DNA of 64,000 bases from Salinarimonas rosea DSM 21201 (GCF_000429045.1 NZ_AUBC01000013.1:115963-179962); one strand, 5' to 3'; positions 6,996-16,899 are shown, counted from the first letter of the stretch. Numbers and translations: made by a program. Notes: generated by a model from the sequence alone, not told the origin.

Positions 6996-8597
6996 GTGGG
7001 GTGGTTTCTCGCTCTCGTCGTCGCCCTCGTCGTCGCGTCGCTCGCCGTGCTCGTCCTGGGCCGCTGGTACGTCAAGTCCTCGCGGGACGTCGCCCTGGTG
7101 CGCACCGGCGCCGGCGGGCGGCGGGTCGTGATCGACGGCGGCGCGCTCGCGCTGCCGATCCTCCACCGGGTCGACCGCGTCAGCATGCGCTCGACCCGCC
7201 TCACGGTGGAGCGGGCCGGCGCCAAGGCGATGATCTCGGGGGATCGCCTGCGCGTCGACCTCGCCATGGAGTTCCACGTGCGCGTCGACCCGACGCCGGA
7301 CGGCATCGCCACCGCGGCGCAGTCGCTCGGCGCCAAGGCCTTCCGGGACGAGGAACTGCAGCTTCTCGTCGAGGGCAAGCTGATCGACGCCGTGCAGGCG
7401 GAGGTCGCGCGGCGCACCCTCGACTCGCTGCACGAGGACCGCGCCGGGCTCTCCGCCGCCGTGGCCGAGCGCCTCGGGACGGTGCTCGGCCGCTCGGGCC
7501 TCCTCGTCGAGTCCGTCTCGCTGGTGCGCCTGGACCAGACGCCGTTCTCGGCGCTCGACGACGGCAATGCCTTCGACGCGGTGGGCATGCGCCGCCTGGC
7601 GGAGGTCGTCGCCGAGAACCGCAGGGCCCGCATCGAGGTCGAGGCGCAGACCGACATCGCCATCCGCCGGCGCCAGCTCGAGCAGGCCAAGGAGCGTCTC
7701 GCCATCGAGCGCGAGCAGGAGGAGGCCGAGATCGCCAAGCGGCTCGAGCTCGAGCGCCAGCGCATGCGCGCCGAGACGGACATCACCGCCGGGCGCCTGC
7801 AGGCGGGCCGCATCGAGGAGGAGGCGAAGATCGAGGCCGACCGCGAGGTCAAGCAGGCCGAGATCGAGCGCGACCTGCATCTGCGCAAGCGCGAGTCGGA
7901 GGCGCTCGCCGAGCTCGAGATCCACAAGCTCGACAACGCCATCGCGGTGGCGGGCAAGAAGGGCGTCGAGACCGCCGAGCAGGCCAAGGCGGAGGCCGCG
8001 CGCGCCGCCGTCGTCGAGGCGCAGGAATCGGTCCAGACCACGCGCGAGCTCGCCGCCGCCGAGCGCACCCGCCGCCTCGCCGCGCTCCAGGCGCTGCGCG
8101 AGGCCGAGATCGACGACACCCGGGTCAAGGCCCAGGTCGCCTCGATGCTCTCGCTCGCGAAGGCGGACGCGGAGGCGACCGCGGTCAAGGGTGCCGCCGA
8201 GCGCGACCGGCTCGTCGCCGAGGCCGCGGGGCGCAAGGCGCAGATCGAGGCGGAGAACCTGCAGAGCGAGCCGCTCCTGCGCGCGCGGCTCGACACCCAC
8301 AAGCTCGACCGTCTGCCGGAGATCATGGCGCAGATGATGAAGCCGGTGGAGAAGATCGAGTCGATCCGCATCAACCAGATCGCGGGCCTGGGCCAGGGCG
8401 GCGGCCACGGGGACGGCGGCGGGGGCTCGCCGTTCAGCCAGGCGCTCGACTCGATCCTCGGCATGTCGGTGCAGCTGCCGCTGATGAAGAAGATCGGCGA
8501 CGAGATCGGGCTCGATTTCGACGCCCAGCTCGCCGGCCGCACGGCCGATGCGGCCGGGCGTGCCGCCGCCGCCTCGCGGACGGGCAAGAGCGGCTGA
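6996..8597 (+). CDS. Flotillin-like SPFH/band 7 membrane protein
   Basis: This 533-residue protein begins with one membrane segment (residues 3-22, rich in Val, Leu and Ala). An SPFH/band 7 domain runs to about 190. Then comes a long charged coiled coil (about 195-430) rich in Glu, Ala, Lys and Arg, and a Gly-rich tail. This is the flotillin/YqiK architecture, involved in membrane microdomain scaffolding. The start is GTG at 6996, with GGGAGA at 6985-6990 as ribosome site. The stop is 45 bp before the substrate-binding protein gene, so it seems to be the first gene of the amide transport operon. A flotillin there is unusual; it may organise the transporter at the membrane, but this is speculation. 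Confidence 0.85.
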   Translation: MGWFLALVVALVVASLAVLVLGRWYVKSSRDVALVRTGAGGRRVVIDGGALALPILHRVDRVSMRSTRLTVERAGAKAMISGDRLRVDLAMEFHVRVDPTPDGIATAAQSLGAKAFRDEELQLLVEGKLIDAVQAEVARRTLDSLHEDRAGLSAAVAERLGTVLGRSGLLVESVSLVRLDQTPFSALDDGNAFDAVGMRRLAEVVAENRRARIEVEAQTDIAIRRRQLEQAKERLAIEREQEEAEIAKRLELERQRMRAETDITAGRLQAGRIEEEAKIEADREVKQAEIERDLHLRKRESEALAELEIHKLDNAIAVAGKKGVETAEQAKAEAARAAVVEAQESVQTTRELAAAERTRRLAALQALREAEIDDTRVKAQVASMLSLAKADAEATAVKGAAERDRLVAEAAGRKAQIEAENLQSEPLLRARLDTHKLDRLPEIMAQMMKPVEKIESIRINQIAGLGQGGGHGDGGGGSPFSQALDSILGMSVQLPLMKKIGDEIGLDFDAQLAGRTADAAGRAAAASRTGKSG

Positions 8598-8642
8598 GAA
8601 CGAAGAGCGGATGAACCTGGCTCGAAGGGACGGGAGGACGTG

Positions 8643-9875
8643 ATGGCGGCCCTGAACAAGCGCGACTTTCTCAAGGGGGGATCGGCCCTGGCGCTCGGCG
8701 CGCTCGCGAGCCCGGCGCTCGTCGGCCGCGCCGCCGCGGCCGAGCCGATCAAGCTCGGCTCGGTGCTCGACGTCTCGGGCATCTTCGACGGCTACGGCAA
8801 GCCCATGGACATGGCGCTGCGGCTCGCCGTCGAGGAGATCAACGCCGGCGGCGGCCTGCTCGACCGCCCCGTGGAGGTGACGGCCTACGACACGCAGTCC
8901 GACATCGCGCTCTACACGCAGTACGCCCAGCAGCTCGCCCGGCGCGACCGCGTCGACGTGGTGCACGGCGGCATCCTGTCGGCCTCGCGCGAGGCGATCC
9001 GGCCGATCCTGCGGCGCGCGGAGATCCCCTACTTCTACAACGTGCTCTACGAGGGCGGCGTCTGCGACCGCAACGTCGTCGTCACCGGCGTCACGCCGGC
9101 GCAGCAGGTCGCCGTGCTCGTACCGGCTGCCATCGAGCGCTGGGGCAAGCGGATCTACATCCTCGCGGCCGACTACAATTACGGCCAGATCACCGCGCGC
9201 TGGATGCGCAAGTTCGCCGAGGAGGCGGGCGGCGAGGTCGTCGAGACGGACTTCTTCCCGCTCGACGTCTCCGACTTCGGCTCGACCATCGCCAAGATCC
9301 AGACGGCGACGCCCGACATCGTGCTCTCGGCGCTGGTCGGCGGGGCGCACCTGTCCTTCTACCGCCAATGGGCGGCTTCGGGAATGAAGGACCGCATCCC
9401 GATGGCCTCGACGACGCTCGGCGTCGGCAACGAGCACCGGATCCTCGGGCCGGAGGCAGACGGCATCCTCGTCGCCTACAACTACGCGCCCGAGATCGAC
9501 TCGCCCGCCAACCGGGCCTTCCTGGAGGCCTGGGGCGCGGCCTACGGCGATACCGGGCTCGTCAACGAGCTCGCCGTCTCGAACTACCAGGGCGTGACGC
9601 TCTGGGCCGAGGCGGTCCGCCGCGCCGGCACCGTCGAGCGCATGCCGCTGATCGAGGCGATCGAGAGCGGCATGGCGATCGAGGGCCCGGGCGGCACCGT
9701 CGTGATCGACCCGAAGACGCACCACGCCATCCTCGACGTCCACCTGATGGAGTTCCGCGACGGCGGCGCCGTGATCCTCGAGACCTTCGAGCAGCGCCCG
9801 CCCATCGACACGCAGGCCGTGTGCGATCTCGAGGCGAACCCCGACGACGACACGCAGTACGAGATCGAGATCTAG
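8643..9875 (+). CDS. ABC transporter substrate-binding protein, amide/urea (Liv/Urt/FmdD) type
   Basis: This 410-residue extracytoplasmic binding protein has an N-terminal export signal ending near AAAAEP. KRDFLKGG resembles a twin-arginine motif with Lys in the first position, so either Tat or Sec export is possible. The body is a type I binding fold, with GSVLDVSG at the start of the mature protein and PYFYNVLYEGGVCDRN, which resembles the ligand-pocket region of UrtA and short-chain amide binders. ATG at 8643 is chosen over the adjacent GTG at 8640 because GGGAGG (8632-8637) is better spaced to it. It precedes two permeases, two ATPases, an amidase and a CoA ligase, which suggests an amide ligand. 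The exact ligand is unknown. Confidence 0.88.
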   Translation: MAALNKRDFLKGGSALALGALASPALVGRAAAAEPIKLGSVLDVSGIFDGYGKPMDMALRLAVEEINAGGGLLDRPVEVTAYDTQSDIALYTQYAQQLARRDRVDVVHGGILSASREAIRPILRRAEIPYFYNVLYEGGVCDRNVVVTGVTPAQQVAVLVPAAIERWGKRIYILAADYNYGQITARWMRKFAEEAGGEVVETDFFPLDVSDFGSTIAKIQTATPDIVLSALVGGAHLSFYRQWAASGMKDRIPMASTTLGVGNEHRILGPEADGILVAYNYAPEIDSPANRAFLEAWGAAYGDTGLVNELAVSNYQGVTLWAEAVRRAGTVERMPLIEAIESGMAIEGPGGTVVIDPKTHHAILDVHLMEFRDGGAVILETFEQRPPIDTQAVCDLEANPDDDTQYEIEI

Positions 9876-9916
9876 CACGCGTCCGCTGTCGCGCGGCGTC
9901 GCAGGGAGAGGTGAGC

Positions 9917-10783
9917 GTGGATCTGGCGGGCGTCATCGCGATCGAGGTGGTGTACTCGGTGGCCTCGCTGATCCTGATCAGCGCCGGGCTCGCCGTGATC
10001 TTCGGCATGATGCGGGTGATCAACCTCGCCCACGGCGAGTTCATGATGATCGGCGGCTACGCCACCATCGTCTCCGCGAACGCGGGCGTGAACGTCTGGG
10101 TCGCGATGCTCGTCGTCGCGCCCCTGACGGTCGGGCTCGTCGGGCTCGTCGTCGAGCGTCTCGTGATCCGCGTTCTCTACGGGCGGCTCGTGGACACGAT
10201 GCTGGCGACCTGGGGTCTGAGCCTCGTCCTCGTCGGGCTCGCGACGATGATCTTCGGCAACACGACCGCGGGCATCTCGCCGCCGATCTCGGGCTTCGCG
10301 CTGGGCGGCTACCAGGTCAACGGCTACAACCTCTTCGTCGTCGTCGTCACCGTGGTGCTGCTCGCGTCGATGTGGGCGGTGCTGCGGCTCACGCGCCTCG
10401 GCCTCCTCGCGCGCGGCACGATGCAGCGCGCCGACATGGCCGCGGCGCTCGGCTACGATCCCGACCGCGTCTACATGGCGACCTTCTTCGCAGGCTCGGC
10501 GCTCACGGGGCTGGCGGGCGGCGTGCTCGCCCCGCTCGTCGGCCTCGTGCCGACGACGGGGGCGGGCTACGTCGCCGAGGCCTTCATCACCGTGATCACC
10601 GGCGGCGCCTCGCTCATCGTCGGCATCGTCTCGAGCGCCACGATCCTCGGCGTCGTCTCGCAGGCCTTCACCTTCGCGACGCGTCCCGTCGTCGGCGAGG
10701 TCGCGCTCCTCGTCACGGCGCTCGTCCTGCTGCGGCTCCTGCCGCAGGGCATCACCGGGCGCTTCTTCCGGAGGGCGACGTGA
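9917..10783 (+). CDS. livH: Branched-chain-type ABC permease, LivH/UrtB-like
   Basis: A 288-residue integral membrane protein of the LivH/UrtB family. It has about eight hydrophobic segments, the conserved GMMRVINLAHGEFMMIGGY region near the N-terminus, and the cytoplasmic loop LGLLARGTMQRADMAAALGYD that docks the ATPase. It forms the inner-membrane channel with the next permease. The GTG at 9917 is preferred, since GGGAGAG at 9904-9910 is about 7 bp upstream; an in-frame GTG at 9911 sits directly on the ribosome site. Its TGA overlaps the GTG start of the next permease. In context it carries amides or similar small polar solutes rather than leucine. Confidence 0.85.
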   Translation: MDLAGVIAIEVVYSVASLILISAGLAVIFGMMRVINLAHGEFMMIGGYATIVSANAGVNVWVAMLVVAPLTVGLVGLVVERLVIRVLYGRLVDTMLATWGLSLVLVGLATMIFGNTTAGISPPISGFALGGYQVNGYNLFVVVVTVVLLASMWAVLRLTRLGLLARGTMQRADMAAALGYDPDRVYMATFFAGSALTGLAGGVLAPLVGLVPTTGAGYVAEAFITVITGGASLIVGIVSSATILGVVSQAFTFATRPVVGEVALLVTALVLLRLLPQGITGRFFRRAT

Positions 10784-11820
10784 GCGCCCGCCCGCAGCTG
10801 CGCGGCACGTTCGTCGCGCTGGCGGCCGGCGCCGCAATCCTCGCGCTCGCGCCCCTCGTCGCCGAGACCTACACGCTCTCGGTGCTGGTCATCTACGCGA
10901 TCCTGGCGCTGAGCCTCGGGCTGATCTGGGGCTTCGGCGGCATCCTGTGCTTCGGCCAGGCGGCCTTCTACGGGCTCGGCGCGTACACCTACGCCATCGC
11001 CGCCATCAACATCGGCGAGAGCACGCTGCCGGTCCTGCTCGGCATCGCGGTGCCGTTCGCCTTCGCCTTCGTCCTCGGCGCGGTGATGTTCTACGGCCGG
11101 CTGTCGGACGTCTATCTCGGGGTCGTCACCCTCGTCGTGACCCTGATCTTCTTCCGCTTCATGAACGCGACGGCGGGGCCGGCCTTCGCCATCGGCGAGG
11201 CGCGGCTCGGCGGCTTCAACGGCATTCCCGGCTTCCCGATCCTCAACGTGCCCGGCCAGCCCCGCTGGGAGATCTACGACGGCGCCTTCTATGCCGTCTG
11301 CGCGGTCGCGCTGCTCCTCGTCTACGGCCTCGTGCGCTGGCTGCTCGCCAGCCCCTTCGGCCGCGTCGCCGTGGCGATCCGCGAGAACGAGGGGCGGGCC
11401 GAGCTGATGGGCTACGACGCACGCCTACGCAAGACGGTGCTCTTCGCCGTCGGCGGCGGGATCGCCGGGCTCGCCGGCGTCCTCTACGCCTCCTGGGCGG
11501 AGATCGTCACGCCCGGCCTGTTCTCGCTGGCCCAATCGGCCGAGATCATCGTCTGGTGCATCGTGGGCGGGCTCGGCACGCTGGCGGGGCCGATCATCGG
11601 CGCGGTCGTGCTGGGCTACGCCAAGTTCCTGCTCGGCCAGCAATCCGTCATCGACAACACGCTGATCCTCGGCGCGATCCTGGTCCTGTCCGTCCTCCTG
11701 ATGCCCCGCGGCATCGCCGGCGTGCTCGGCGCCGCCTGGGGGCGCGCGCCGCGACGCGCCCGGAGGCCGCGGCGCCGTGCGGGCGCGCCGCGCCGGCTGC
11801 GGAGCCTCGATCGTGCCTAG
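10780..11820 (+). CDS. livM: Branched-chain-type ABC permease, LivM/UrtC-like
   Basis: The 346-residue permease has eight or so membrane segments. It carries the family motif GLIWGFGGILCFGQAAFYGLGAY early on and the ATPase-contact loop SPFGRVAVAIRENEGRAELMGYD at about 190-212. It pairs with the upstream LivH-like subunit. The GTG start at 10780 overlaps the upstream stop by 4 bp (GTGA), showing tight coupling. The C-terminus is an Arg-rich tail (about 20 residues) encoded in DNA that precedes and overlaps the next gene, whose likely start lies inside this gene. The family is certain; the substrate is inferred from the neighbours. Confidence 0.85.
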   Translation: MSARPQLRGTFVALAAGAAILALAPLVAETYTLSVLVIYAILALSLGLIWGFGGILCFGQAAFYGLGAYTYAIAAINIGESTLPVLLGIAVPFAFAFVLGAVMFYGRLSDVYLGVVTLVVTLIFFRFMNATAGPAFAIGEARLGGFNGIPGFPILNVPGQPRWEIYDGAFYAVCAVALLLVYGLVRWLLASPFGRVAVAIRENEGRAELMGYDARLRKTVLFAVGGGIAGLAGVLYASWAEIVTPGLFSLAQSAEIIVWCIVGGLGTLAGPIIGAVVLGYAKFLLGQQSVIDNTLILGAILVLSVLLMPRGIAGVLGAAWGRAPRRARRPRRRAGAPRRLRSLDRA

Positions 11821-12526
11821 CGTTCTCGAGACCCGCGGCCTGACGATGACGTTCGGAGGCGTCGCCGCCGTCGACGGCGTCGACTTCACGCTCGGCCGGC
11901 GCGAGCTGCGCTGCCTGATCGGCCCGAACGGCGCGGGCAAGAGCACCTTCTTCAAGTGCCTCACCGGACAGCTCAAGCCGACCGCCGGCGAGATCCGCAT
12001 CGGCGAGGAGGAGACCACGGGCTGGGACCCGCACGCCGTGGCGCGGCTCGGCGTGGGCGTCAAGACCCAGGTGCCGAGCGTCATGGACGGGCTCAGCGTG
12101 CGCGAGAACGTCTGGCTCTCCGCCTACCGCGGCCGCGGCAGGGCGGCGGCGCGCTCGGCGACCGACGCGGCGATCGAGCGCCTTGCGCTGGGAGAGATCG
12201 CGCGCGCCCTCGTGGGCCGGCTCTCTCACGGCGAGCGCCAGCGCGTCGAGCTCGCCATCGTCGTCGCCGCCGCACCGACCCTGATCCTGCTCGACGAGCC
12301 GGCGGCGGGCCTCACCTCCGAGGAGGTCGGGCGGCTCGCCGAGATCATCGTCGCGCTAAACCGCGAGGCGGCGATCGTCATCGTCGAGCACGACATGCAG
12401 TTCATCCGCACCATCGCGAGCGTCATCACCGTCTTCTCGCAGGGGCGCATCCTGGTGGAGGGGCCGGTGGAGGACGTCATGCGCGACCCGCGCGTGCGCG
12501 ACGTCTACCTCGGACGCAAGGGCTGA
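11813..12526 (+). CDS. livG: ABC transporter ATP-binding protein, LivG/UrtD-like
   Basis: The 237-residue ATPase has Walker [10 protein letters not shown] at 37-45, signature [12 protein letters not shown], Walker B LILLDEP and switch His in VEHDM. The LSHGE form of the signature is typical of the UrtD branch (urea/amide) rather than of leucine LivG. GTG at 11813 is chosen because homology begins there ([12 protein letters not shown]); an in-frame GTG at 11777 would add 12 Arg-rich residues. The gene starts inside the end of livM and stops 2 bp before the next ATPase gene. It powers import together with the second ATPase. Confidence 0.87.
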   Translation: MPSVLETRGLTMTFGGVAAVDGVDFTLGRRELRCLIGPNGAGKSTFFKCLTGQLKPTAGEIRIGEEETTGWDPHAVARLGVGVKTQVPSVMDGLSVRENVWLSAYRGRGRAAARSATDAAIERLALGEIARALVGRLSHGERQRVELAIVVAAAPTLILLDEPAAGLTSEEVGRLAEIIVALNREAAIVIVEHDMQFIRTIASVITVFSQGRILVEGPVEDVMRDPRVRDVYLGRKG

Positions 12527-12528
12527 CG

Positions 12529-14928
12529 ATGGACGATCCGGACGCGCTGACCATCACCGCGCTCGCCGCCGGCTACGGCCGGATCCCGGTGCTGCACGGG
12601 ATCGACCTCACCGTCGGCCACGGCGAGATCGTCGGCATCCTCGGCCACAACGGCATGGGCAAGTCGACGCTCCTCAAGACGATCATGGGCTACCTGCCGG
12701 CGCGGGCGGGGACGATCCTTCTCGACGGCGAGCCGATTACGCGGCTGCGCCCGCACGACCGCGCGCAGCGGGGGCTCGGCTACATCCCGCAGGGACGCGG
12801 GATCTTCCCGCAGCTCACCGTACGCGACAACCTGCGGCTCGCCTTCCACGCCGACGGCCGGCGAACGGAGGAGGAGGCGCTCGAGGACGCGCTCGCGCTG
12901 TTCCCGCGCCTCGAGCGGCTCCTCGATCGCATGGGCGGCGCGCTCTCGGGCGGCGAGCAGCAACTCCTGGCCCTCGCGCGCGGGCTCGTCGCCGAGCCGT
13001 GGCTCCTGCTCCTCGACGAGCCGACGGAGGGCATCCAGCCGAGCATCATCGAGGAGATCGAGGAGACGCTCGGCCGGCTGCGGACGGAGCGCGGGCTCAC
13101 CATCCTGCTGATCGAGCAGAACTTCGAGTTCATCACCACGCTCTCGGACCGGGTGCTGGTCCTGGAGCGTGGCCGCATCACCGCCGAGCTCGACGCCGCC
13201 GCCCTCGCCGATCCCGCCCGGATCGAGGCCTTCCTCGGCTTCGGCGGCCCGCGGCGCACCCGCGGCGGCGAGACCACGGGCGGGCATCGAGAGATCGCCC
13301 ACGGCGTCCCCGCCGCCGCGCCCGGCGCCGTCGCCGCCGCGGATCTCGCCCGTGCGCGCGGCGACCACTCCCACCAGGCACGGCCGGCACCTGCGCCGGC
13401 CTCGGAGGCCTTCATGACCGTCAGACGCCCGACCCTGGAGCAGATGCGCGACCTCGTCGCCGGCCTGCACATGTCCATGAGCGACCGCGAGCTCATGGAC
13501 TACCTCTCGATCATGGAGGGCACGTTCAAGGCCTACGACGAGATCGACCGGCTCCCCGACTACCTGCCCAAGGTCAAGTACCCGCGCACCCCGGGCTACC
13601 GCCCCACCGGGGCCGAGAATCCGCTGAACGCCTGGTACTACAAGAGCGAGGTGCGCGGCGCGGCGACCGGGCCGCTCGAGGGGCGCCGCGTCGTCCTCAA
13701 GGACAATGTCTGCCTCGCCGGCGTGCCGATGATGAACGGCGCCTCGACGCTCGAGGGCTACACGCCCGACATCGACGCGACCGTCGTGACCCGCATCCTC
13801 GACGCAGGCGGCACCATCGTCGGCAAGGCGCATTGCGAGTATTTCTGCCTCTCGGCGGGAAGCCACACCAACGCGACGGGTCCGGTGCACAACCCCTACC
13901 GCATCGGCCACATGGCCGGCGGCTCCTCCTCGGGATCGGGCGCGCTCGTCGGGGCGGGCGAGGTCGAGATGGCGATCGGCGGCGACCAGGGCGGCTCGAT
14001 CCGCATCCCCGCCTCCTTCTGCGGCTGCTACGGCATGAAGCCGACCCACGGGCTCGTGCCCTATACGGGCATCATGCCGATCGAGCCGACGATCGACCAC
14101 GCCGGGCCGATCACGGCGACCGTGCGCGACAACGCGCTGCTGCTCGAGGTGATCGCCGGCGCCGACGGGCTCGACCCGCGCCAATACGCCCCGCGAGTCG
14201 ACCGCTACACACAGGCCGTGCGCCAGGGCGTCTCGGGCCTGCGCATCGGCGTGGTCGAGGAGGGATTCGGCCACGCCAATTCCGACCCCGAGGTGGACGC
14301 GATGGTGCGCCGCGCCGCCGAGCGGTTCCGCGCGCTCGGCGCCGCGGTGGAGGACGTGCGCGTGCCCGCGCATCGCCTCGGCCCGGCGATCTGGACGCCG
14401 ATCGCGCTCGAGGGGCTCGTCGACATCATGATGCACGGCAACGGCTTCGCCACCGGCTGGAAGGGGCTCTACACGACGAGCCTGCTCGACTACCATGCGA
14501 ACTGGCGCAGCCGCGCCGACGAGCTCTCCAAGACACTCAAGATCTCGATGTTCGTGGGGCAGTGGATGCTCGAGCGCTATCGCGGGCATTTCTACGCCAA
14601 GGCGCAGAACCTCAGCCGCAAGCTGCGGGCCGACTACGACGAGGCGCTCTCCCGCTACGACCTTCTCGTGATGCCGACCCTGCCGATCACCGCCCAGCCG
14701 ATCCCGGCGCCGGACGATCCGCTCTCGACCTACATCCAGCGCGCCTTCGAGGCGATCGCCAACACCGCCCCTTTCGACGCCAGCGGGCATCCGGCGATGA
14801 GCGTGCCCTGCGGGCTCAGCCAGGGGCTGCCGGTGGGCATGATGATCGTCGGGCGCCACTTCGAGGAGAGCACGATCTACCGCGCGGCCGGCGCCTTCGA
14901 GGCGCTCGGCGACTGGCGGAGCATGTGA
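12529..14928 (+). CDS. LivF/UrtE-like ATPase fused in frame to an amidase (799 residues)
   Basis: The reading frame opens at ATG 12529 and has no stop until 14928. Residues 1-240 are a complete LivF/UrtE-type ATPase: Walker [10 protein letters not shown] at 39-47, LSGGEQ at 139-144, and Walker B LLLLDEP at 159-165. Residues 241-295 are a low-complexity linker rich in Gly, Ala, Pro, Arg and His. Residues 296-799 are a whole amidase. LivF proteins normally stop near residue 235-240, so either a transporter ATPase is tethered to its enzyme, or the ATPase stop has been lost. GGAGG at 13404-13408 lies 5 bp before the amidase ATG (13414), so separate translation is also possible. A sequencing indel is unlikely, because both domains share the frame. 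Confidence 0.75.
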   Translation: MDDPDALTITALAAGYGRIPVLHGIDLTVGHGEIVGILGHNGMGKSTLLKTIMGYLPARAGTILLDGEPITRLRPHDRAQRGLGYIPQGRGIFPQLTVRDNLRLAFHADGRRTEEEALEDALALFPRLERLLDRMGGALSGGEQQLLALARGLVAEPWLLLLDEPTEGIQPSIIEEIEETLGRLRTERGLTILLIEQNFEFITTLSDRVLVLERGRITAELDAAALADPARIEAFLGFGGPRRTRGGETTGGHREIAHGVPAAAPGAVAAADLARARGDHSHQARPAPAPASEAFMTVRRPTLEQMRDLVAGLHMSMSDRELMDYLSIMEGTFKAYDEIDRLPDYLPKVKYPRTPGYRPTGAENPLNAWYYKSEVRGAATGPLEGRRVVLKDNVCLAGVPMMNGASTLEGYTPDIDATVVTRILDAGGTIVGKAHCEYFCLSAGSHTNATGPVHNPYRIGHMAGGSSSGSGALVGAGEVEMAIGGDQGGSIRIPASFCGCYGMKPTHGLVPYTGIMPIEPTIDHAGPITATVRDNALLLEVIAGADGLDPRQYAPRVDRYTQAVRQGVSGLRIGVVEEGFGHANSDPEVDAMVRRAAERFRALGAAVEDVRVPAHRLGPAIWTPIALEGLVDIMMHGNGFATGWKGLYTTSLLDYHANWRSRADELSKTLKISMFVGQWMLERYRGHFYAKAQNLSRKLRADYDEALSRYDLLVMPTLPITAQPIPAPDDPLSTYIQRAFEAIANTAPFDASGHPAMSVPCGLSQGLPVGMMIVGRHFEESTIYRAAGAFEALGDWRSM
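13414..14928 (+). CDS. Amidase signature family amidase (internal start of the fused frame)
   Basis: This 504-residue product starts at ATG 13414, behind a strong ribosome site (GGAGG, 13404-13408). The Ser-cisSer-Lys catalytic triad is visible: K96 in VVLKDN, S172 in AGGSSSGSG, and nucleophile S195 in [27 protein letters not shown] and [11 protein letters not shown] match the enantioselective amidases linked to nitrile metabolism in Rhodococcus, which hydrolyse aliphatic and aryl amides to acid and ammonia. The same superfamily includes indoleacetamide hydrolases. It is followed 10 bp later by an acyl-CoA ligase, which fits release of a carboxylic acid. It is listed apart from the fused frame because independent initiation seems likely. 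The physiological amide is unknown. Confidence 0.85.
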   Translation: MTVRRPTLEQMRDLVAGLHMSMSDRELMDYLSIMEGTFKAYDEIDRLPDYLPKVKYPRTPGYRPTGAENPLNAWYYKSEVRGAATGPLEGRRVVLKDNVCLAGVPMMNGASTLEGYTPDIDATVVTRILDAGGTIVGKAHCEYFCLSAGSHTNATGPVHNPYRIGHMAGGSSSGSGALVGAGEVEMAIGGDQGGSIRIPASFCGCYGMKPTHGLVPYTGIMPIEPTIDHAGPITATVRDNALLLEVIAGADGLDPRQYAPRVDRYTQAVRQGVSGLRIGVVEEGFGHANSDPEVDAMVRRAAERFRALGAAVEDVRVPAHRLGPAIWTPIALEGLVDIMMHGNGFATGWKGLYTTSLLDYHANWRSRADELSKTLKISMFVGQWMLERYRGHFYAKAQNLSRKLRADYDEALSRYDLLVMPTLPITAQPIPAPDDPLSTYIQRAFEAIANTAPFDASGHPAMSVPCGLSQGLPVGMMIVGRHFEESTIYRAAGAFEALGDWRSM

Positions 14929-14938
14929 GGAGGCGCCC

Positions 14939-16717
14939 ATGACGTCCTTGACCCAATCGCTGGCGGACTCGCTGCGCACGTCCCTGCGCGATGCGCCGCA
15001 CGAGACGGCGGGTGCCGTGATCGCGCCGGTCGACGGCCGCGCCTACGTCTCGGGAGACCGCTCGGTGCCGCTGCGCCGCGCGACGATCCCGCAGGTCCTG
15101 GCCGAAACGATCGCCCGCCACGGATCGCGCGAGGCCGCGGTGTTTCGCGAGCCGGGGACACGCTGGACCTGGTCGGCCTTCGGCGAGGCCGTGGACCGGC
15201 TGGCGAGCGGGCTCCTCGCGCTCGGCCTCGCGCGCGGCGACCGCCTGGCGATCTGGTCGCCGAACCGCCCGGAATGGCTGATCACCCAGTTCGCGACGGC
15301 GCGGATCGGCGTCGTGCTCGTGACGATCAACCCGGCCTATCGCGTCGCCGAGCTGGAATACGCGCTGGAGACGGCGGGCTGCAAGGCGCTGATCACGGCC
15401 GCGCGCTTCAAGTCGTCGGACTACCTGGCGATGATCCGCTCGCTCGTCCCGGAGCTCGAGACCTGCCGGCCGGGCGCGCTGCGCTCGGGACGCCTGCCGC
15501 AGCTGCGCGTCGTCATCCGGATGGGCGGGTCGGAACCGGGAGAGGCGCGCACGCCGGGCATGCTCGGCTTCGAGGAGGCCTGCGCGCTGGGCGGGCCCGG
15601 CCACCGCCTGCGTCTCGACGCGCTCAGCCGCGACCTCGACCCCGACGAGCCGATCAACATCCAGTTCACGAGCGGCACCACCGGGTCGCCGAAGGGCGCG
15701 ACGCTCACCCACTACAACATCGTCAACAACGCGGGCTTCACCGCCCGGACCATGCGGCTCGACGAGACCGACCGGCTGTGCATCCCGGTGCCGCTCTACC
15801 ATTGCTTCGGCATGGTGCTCGGCACGCTGGCCTGCGCGAGCGTCGGCGCGTCGATGGTCTTCCCCTCCGAGGCGTTCGAGCCGCTCGCCACCCTGCGCGC
15901 GCTCTCGGAGGAGCGCTGCACGGCCTGCTACGGCGTGCCGACCATGTTCGTCGCCATGCTCGACCACCCGGAGTTCGCGCGCTTCGACTATCGCAGCCTG
16001 CGTACCGGCATGATGGCGGGTGCGCCCTGTCCCATCGAGGTCATGCGCCGCGTCGTGCGCGACCTCAACATGCCGCAGGTGACGATCGGCTACGGCATGA
16101 CCGAGACGAGCCCGATCTCCTTCCAGTCGAGCGTCGACGACGGGCTCGAGGAGCGCGTCTCGACGGTGGGGCGCATCCACCCCCACGTCGAGGTCAAGAT
16201 CGTCGACGCCGAGGGCCGCACGGTGGGCGTCGGCGAGCGCGGCGAGCTGTGCACGCGCGGCTACTCGGTGATGCGCGGCTACTGGAACGACGAGGCGCGC
16301 ACGCGCGAGGCGATCGACCCGGGCGGCTGGATGCACACCGGCGACCTCGCCACGATCGACCCGCGCGGCTATTGCGAGATCGTCGGGCGAGTGAAGGACA
16401 TGGTCATCCGCGGGGGCGAGAACATCTATCCGCGCGAGGTCGAGGAGTTCCTCTATCGCCATCCGAAGGTGGCGCAGGTGCAGGTCTTCGGCGTGCCGGA
16501 CGCGCGCTACGGCGAGGAGCTCGCCGCCTGGATCGTGCTCCAGCCGGGCGAGCCCGCGACCGAGGAGGAGATCCGCGCCTTCTGTGCGGGGCAGATCGCC
16601 CACTACAAGATCCCCCGCCACATCCGCTTCAAGGACGCCCTGCCGATGACGGTTACCGGCAAGCCGCAGAAGTTCGTGATGCGCGAGGCGATGGAAGCGG
16701 AGCTCGGCCGGGCCTGA
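14939..16717 (+). CDS. AMP-forming acyl-CoA ligase (fatty-acyl/aryl-CoA synthetase family)
   Basis: The 592-residue adenylate-forming enzyme has the ATP-binding loop [10 protein letters not shown] at 244-253, the YGMTETSP motif, the [10 protein letters not shown] hinge motif and the C-terminal catalytic Lys K575 in TVTGKPQKF. It activates a carboxylate to an acyl-AMP and then an acyl-CoA, in the cytosol. ATG at 14939 follows GAGGAGG at 14927-14933. It is the last gene of the amide operon, so it most simply activates the acid released by the amidase and feeds it into beta-oxidation or phenylacetate-type catabolism. The length and motifs fit medium-chain or aromatic ligases; the exact acid cannot be assigned. 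Confidence 0.87.
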   Translation: MTSLTQSLADSLRTSLRDAPHETAGAVIAPVDGRAYVSGDRSVPLRRATIPQVLAETIARHGSREAAVFREPGTRWTWSAFGEAVDRLASGLLALGLARGDRLAIWSPNRPEWLITQFATARIGVVLVTINPAYRVAELEYALETAGCKALITAARFKSSDYLAMIRSLVPELETCRPGALRSGRLPQLRVVIRMGGSEPGEARTPGMLGFEEACALGGPGHRLRLDALSRDLDPDEPINIQFTSGTTGSPKGATLTHYNIVNNAGFTARTMRLDETDRLCIPVPLYHCFGMVLGTLACASVGASMVFPSEAFEPLATLRALSEERCTACYGVPTMFVAMLDHPEFARFDYRSLRTGMMAGAPCPIEVMRRVVRDLNMPQVTIGYGMTETSPISFQSSVDDGLEERVSTVGRIHPHVEVKIVDAEGRTVGVGERGELCTRGYSVMRGYWNDEARTREAIDPGGWMHTGDLATIDPRGYCEIVGRVKDMVIRGGENIYPREVEEFLYRHPKVAQVQVFGVPDARYGEELAAWIVLQPGEPATEEEIRAFCAGQIAHYKIPRHIRFKDALPMTVTGKPQKFVMREAMEAELGRA

Positions 16718-16838
16718 GCCTATCCCCTCGCGCTCCCGGCCGGCGGACCGGTGAGCCGGCTGTCCTACCGTGCCGAAAATCCCGGGGCGGCCGATGTGGG
16801 TGGGCGCGGGAGGTGAAGGGGCCCCCGCCGCCGCTGGA

Positions 16839-16899
16839 CTTGGCGGTCCGGCTCGTGCAGACTGTTCCAAACGGTCGGACAGCCGACCAAGGGCAATCG
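16839..16899 (+). promoter_or_regulatory. RNA leader with mutually exclusive hairpins, probable ANTAR antiterminator target
   Basis: Between the CoA ligase and amiC lie competing inverted repeats. Hairpin 1 is 16860-16876 (GACTGTT with AAACGGTC, including one G-U pair). Hairpin 2 is 16873-16888, GGTCGG and CCGACC around an ACAG loop. They share bases, so only one can form. Longer pairings CTTGG/CCAAG (16839-16843 with 16887-16891) and GTCCG/CGGAC (16846-16850 with 16876-16880) enclose them. An intrinsic terminator follows at 16900. ANTAR proteins such as the AmiR encoded downstream bind paired RNA hairpins to prevent such terminators forming. A textbook pair of hexaloops is not obvious, so the exact binding structure is unsettled. 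Confidence 0.55.

Noticed and set aside
16860..16888. Perfect twin hexaloop ANTAR motif
   Set aside because: Only a 6-bp stem with an ACAG tetraloop and an overlapping 7-bp stem could be drawn; a classical pair of hexaloops with conserved A and G was not found, so only a probable target is reported.
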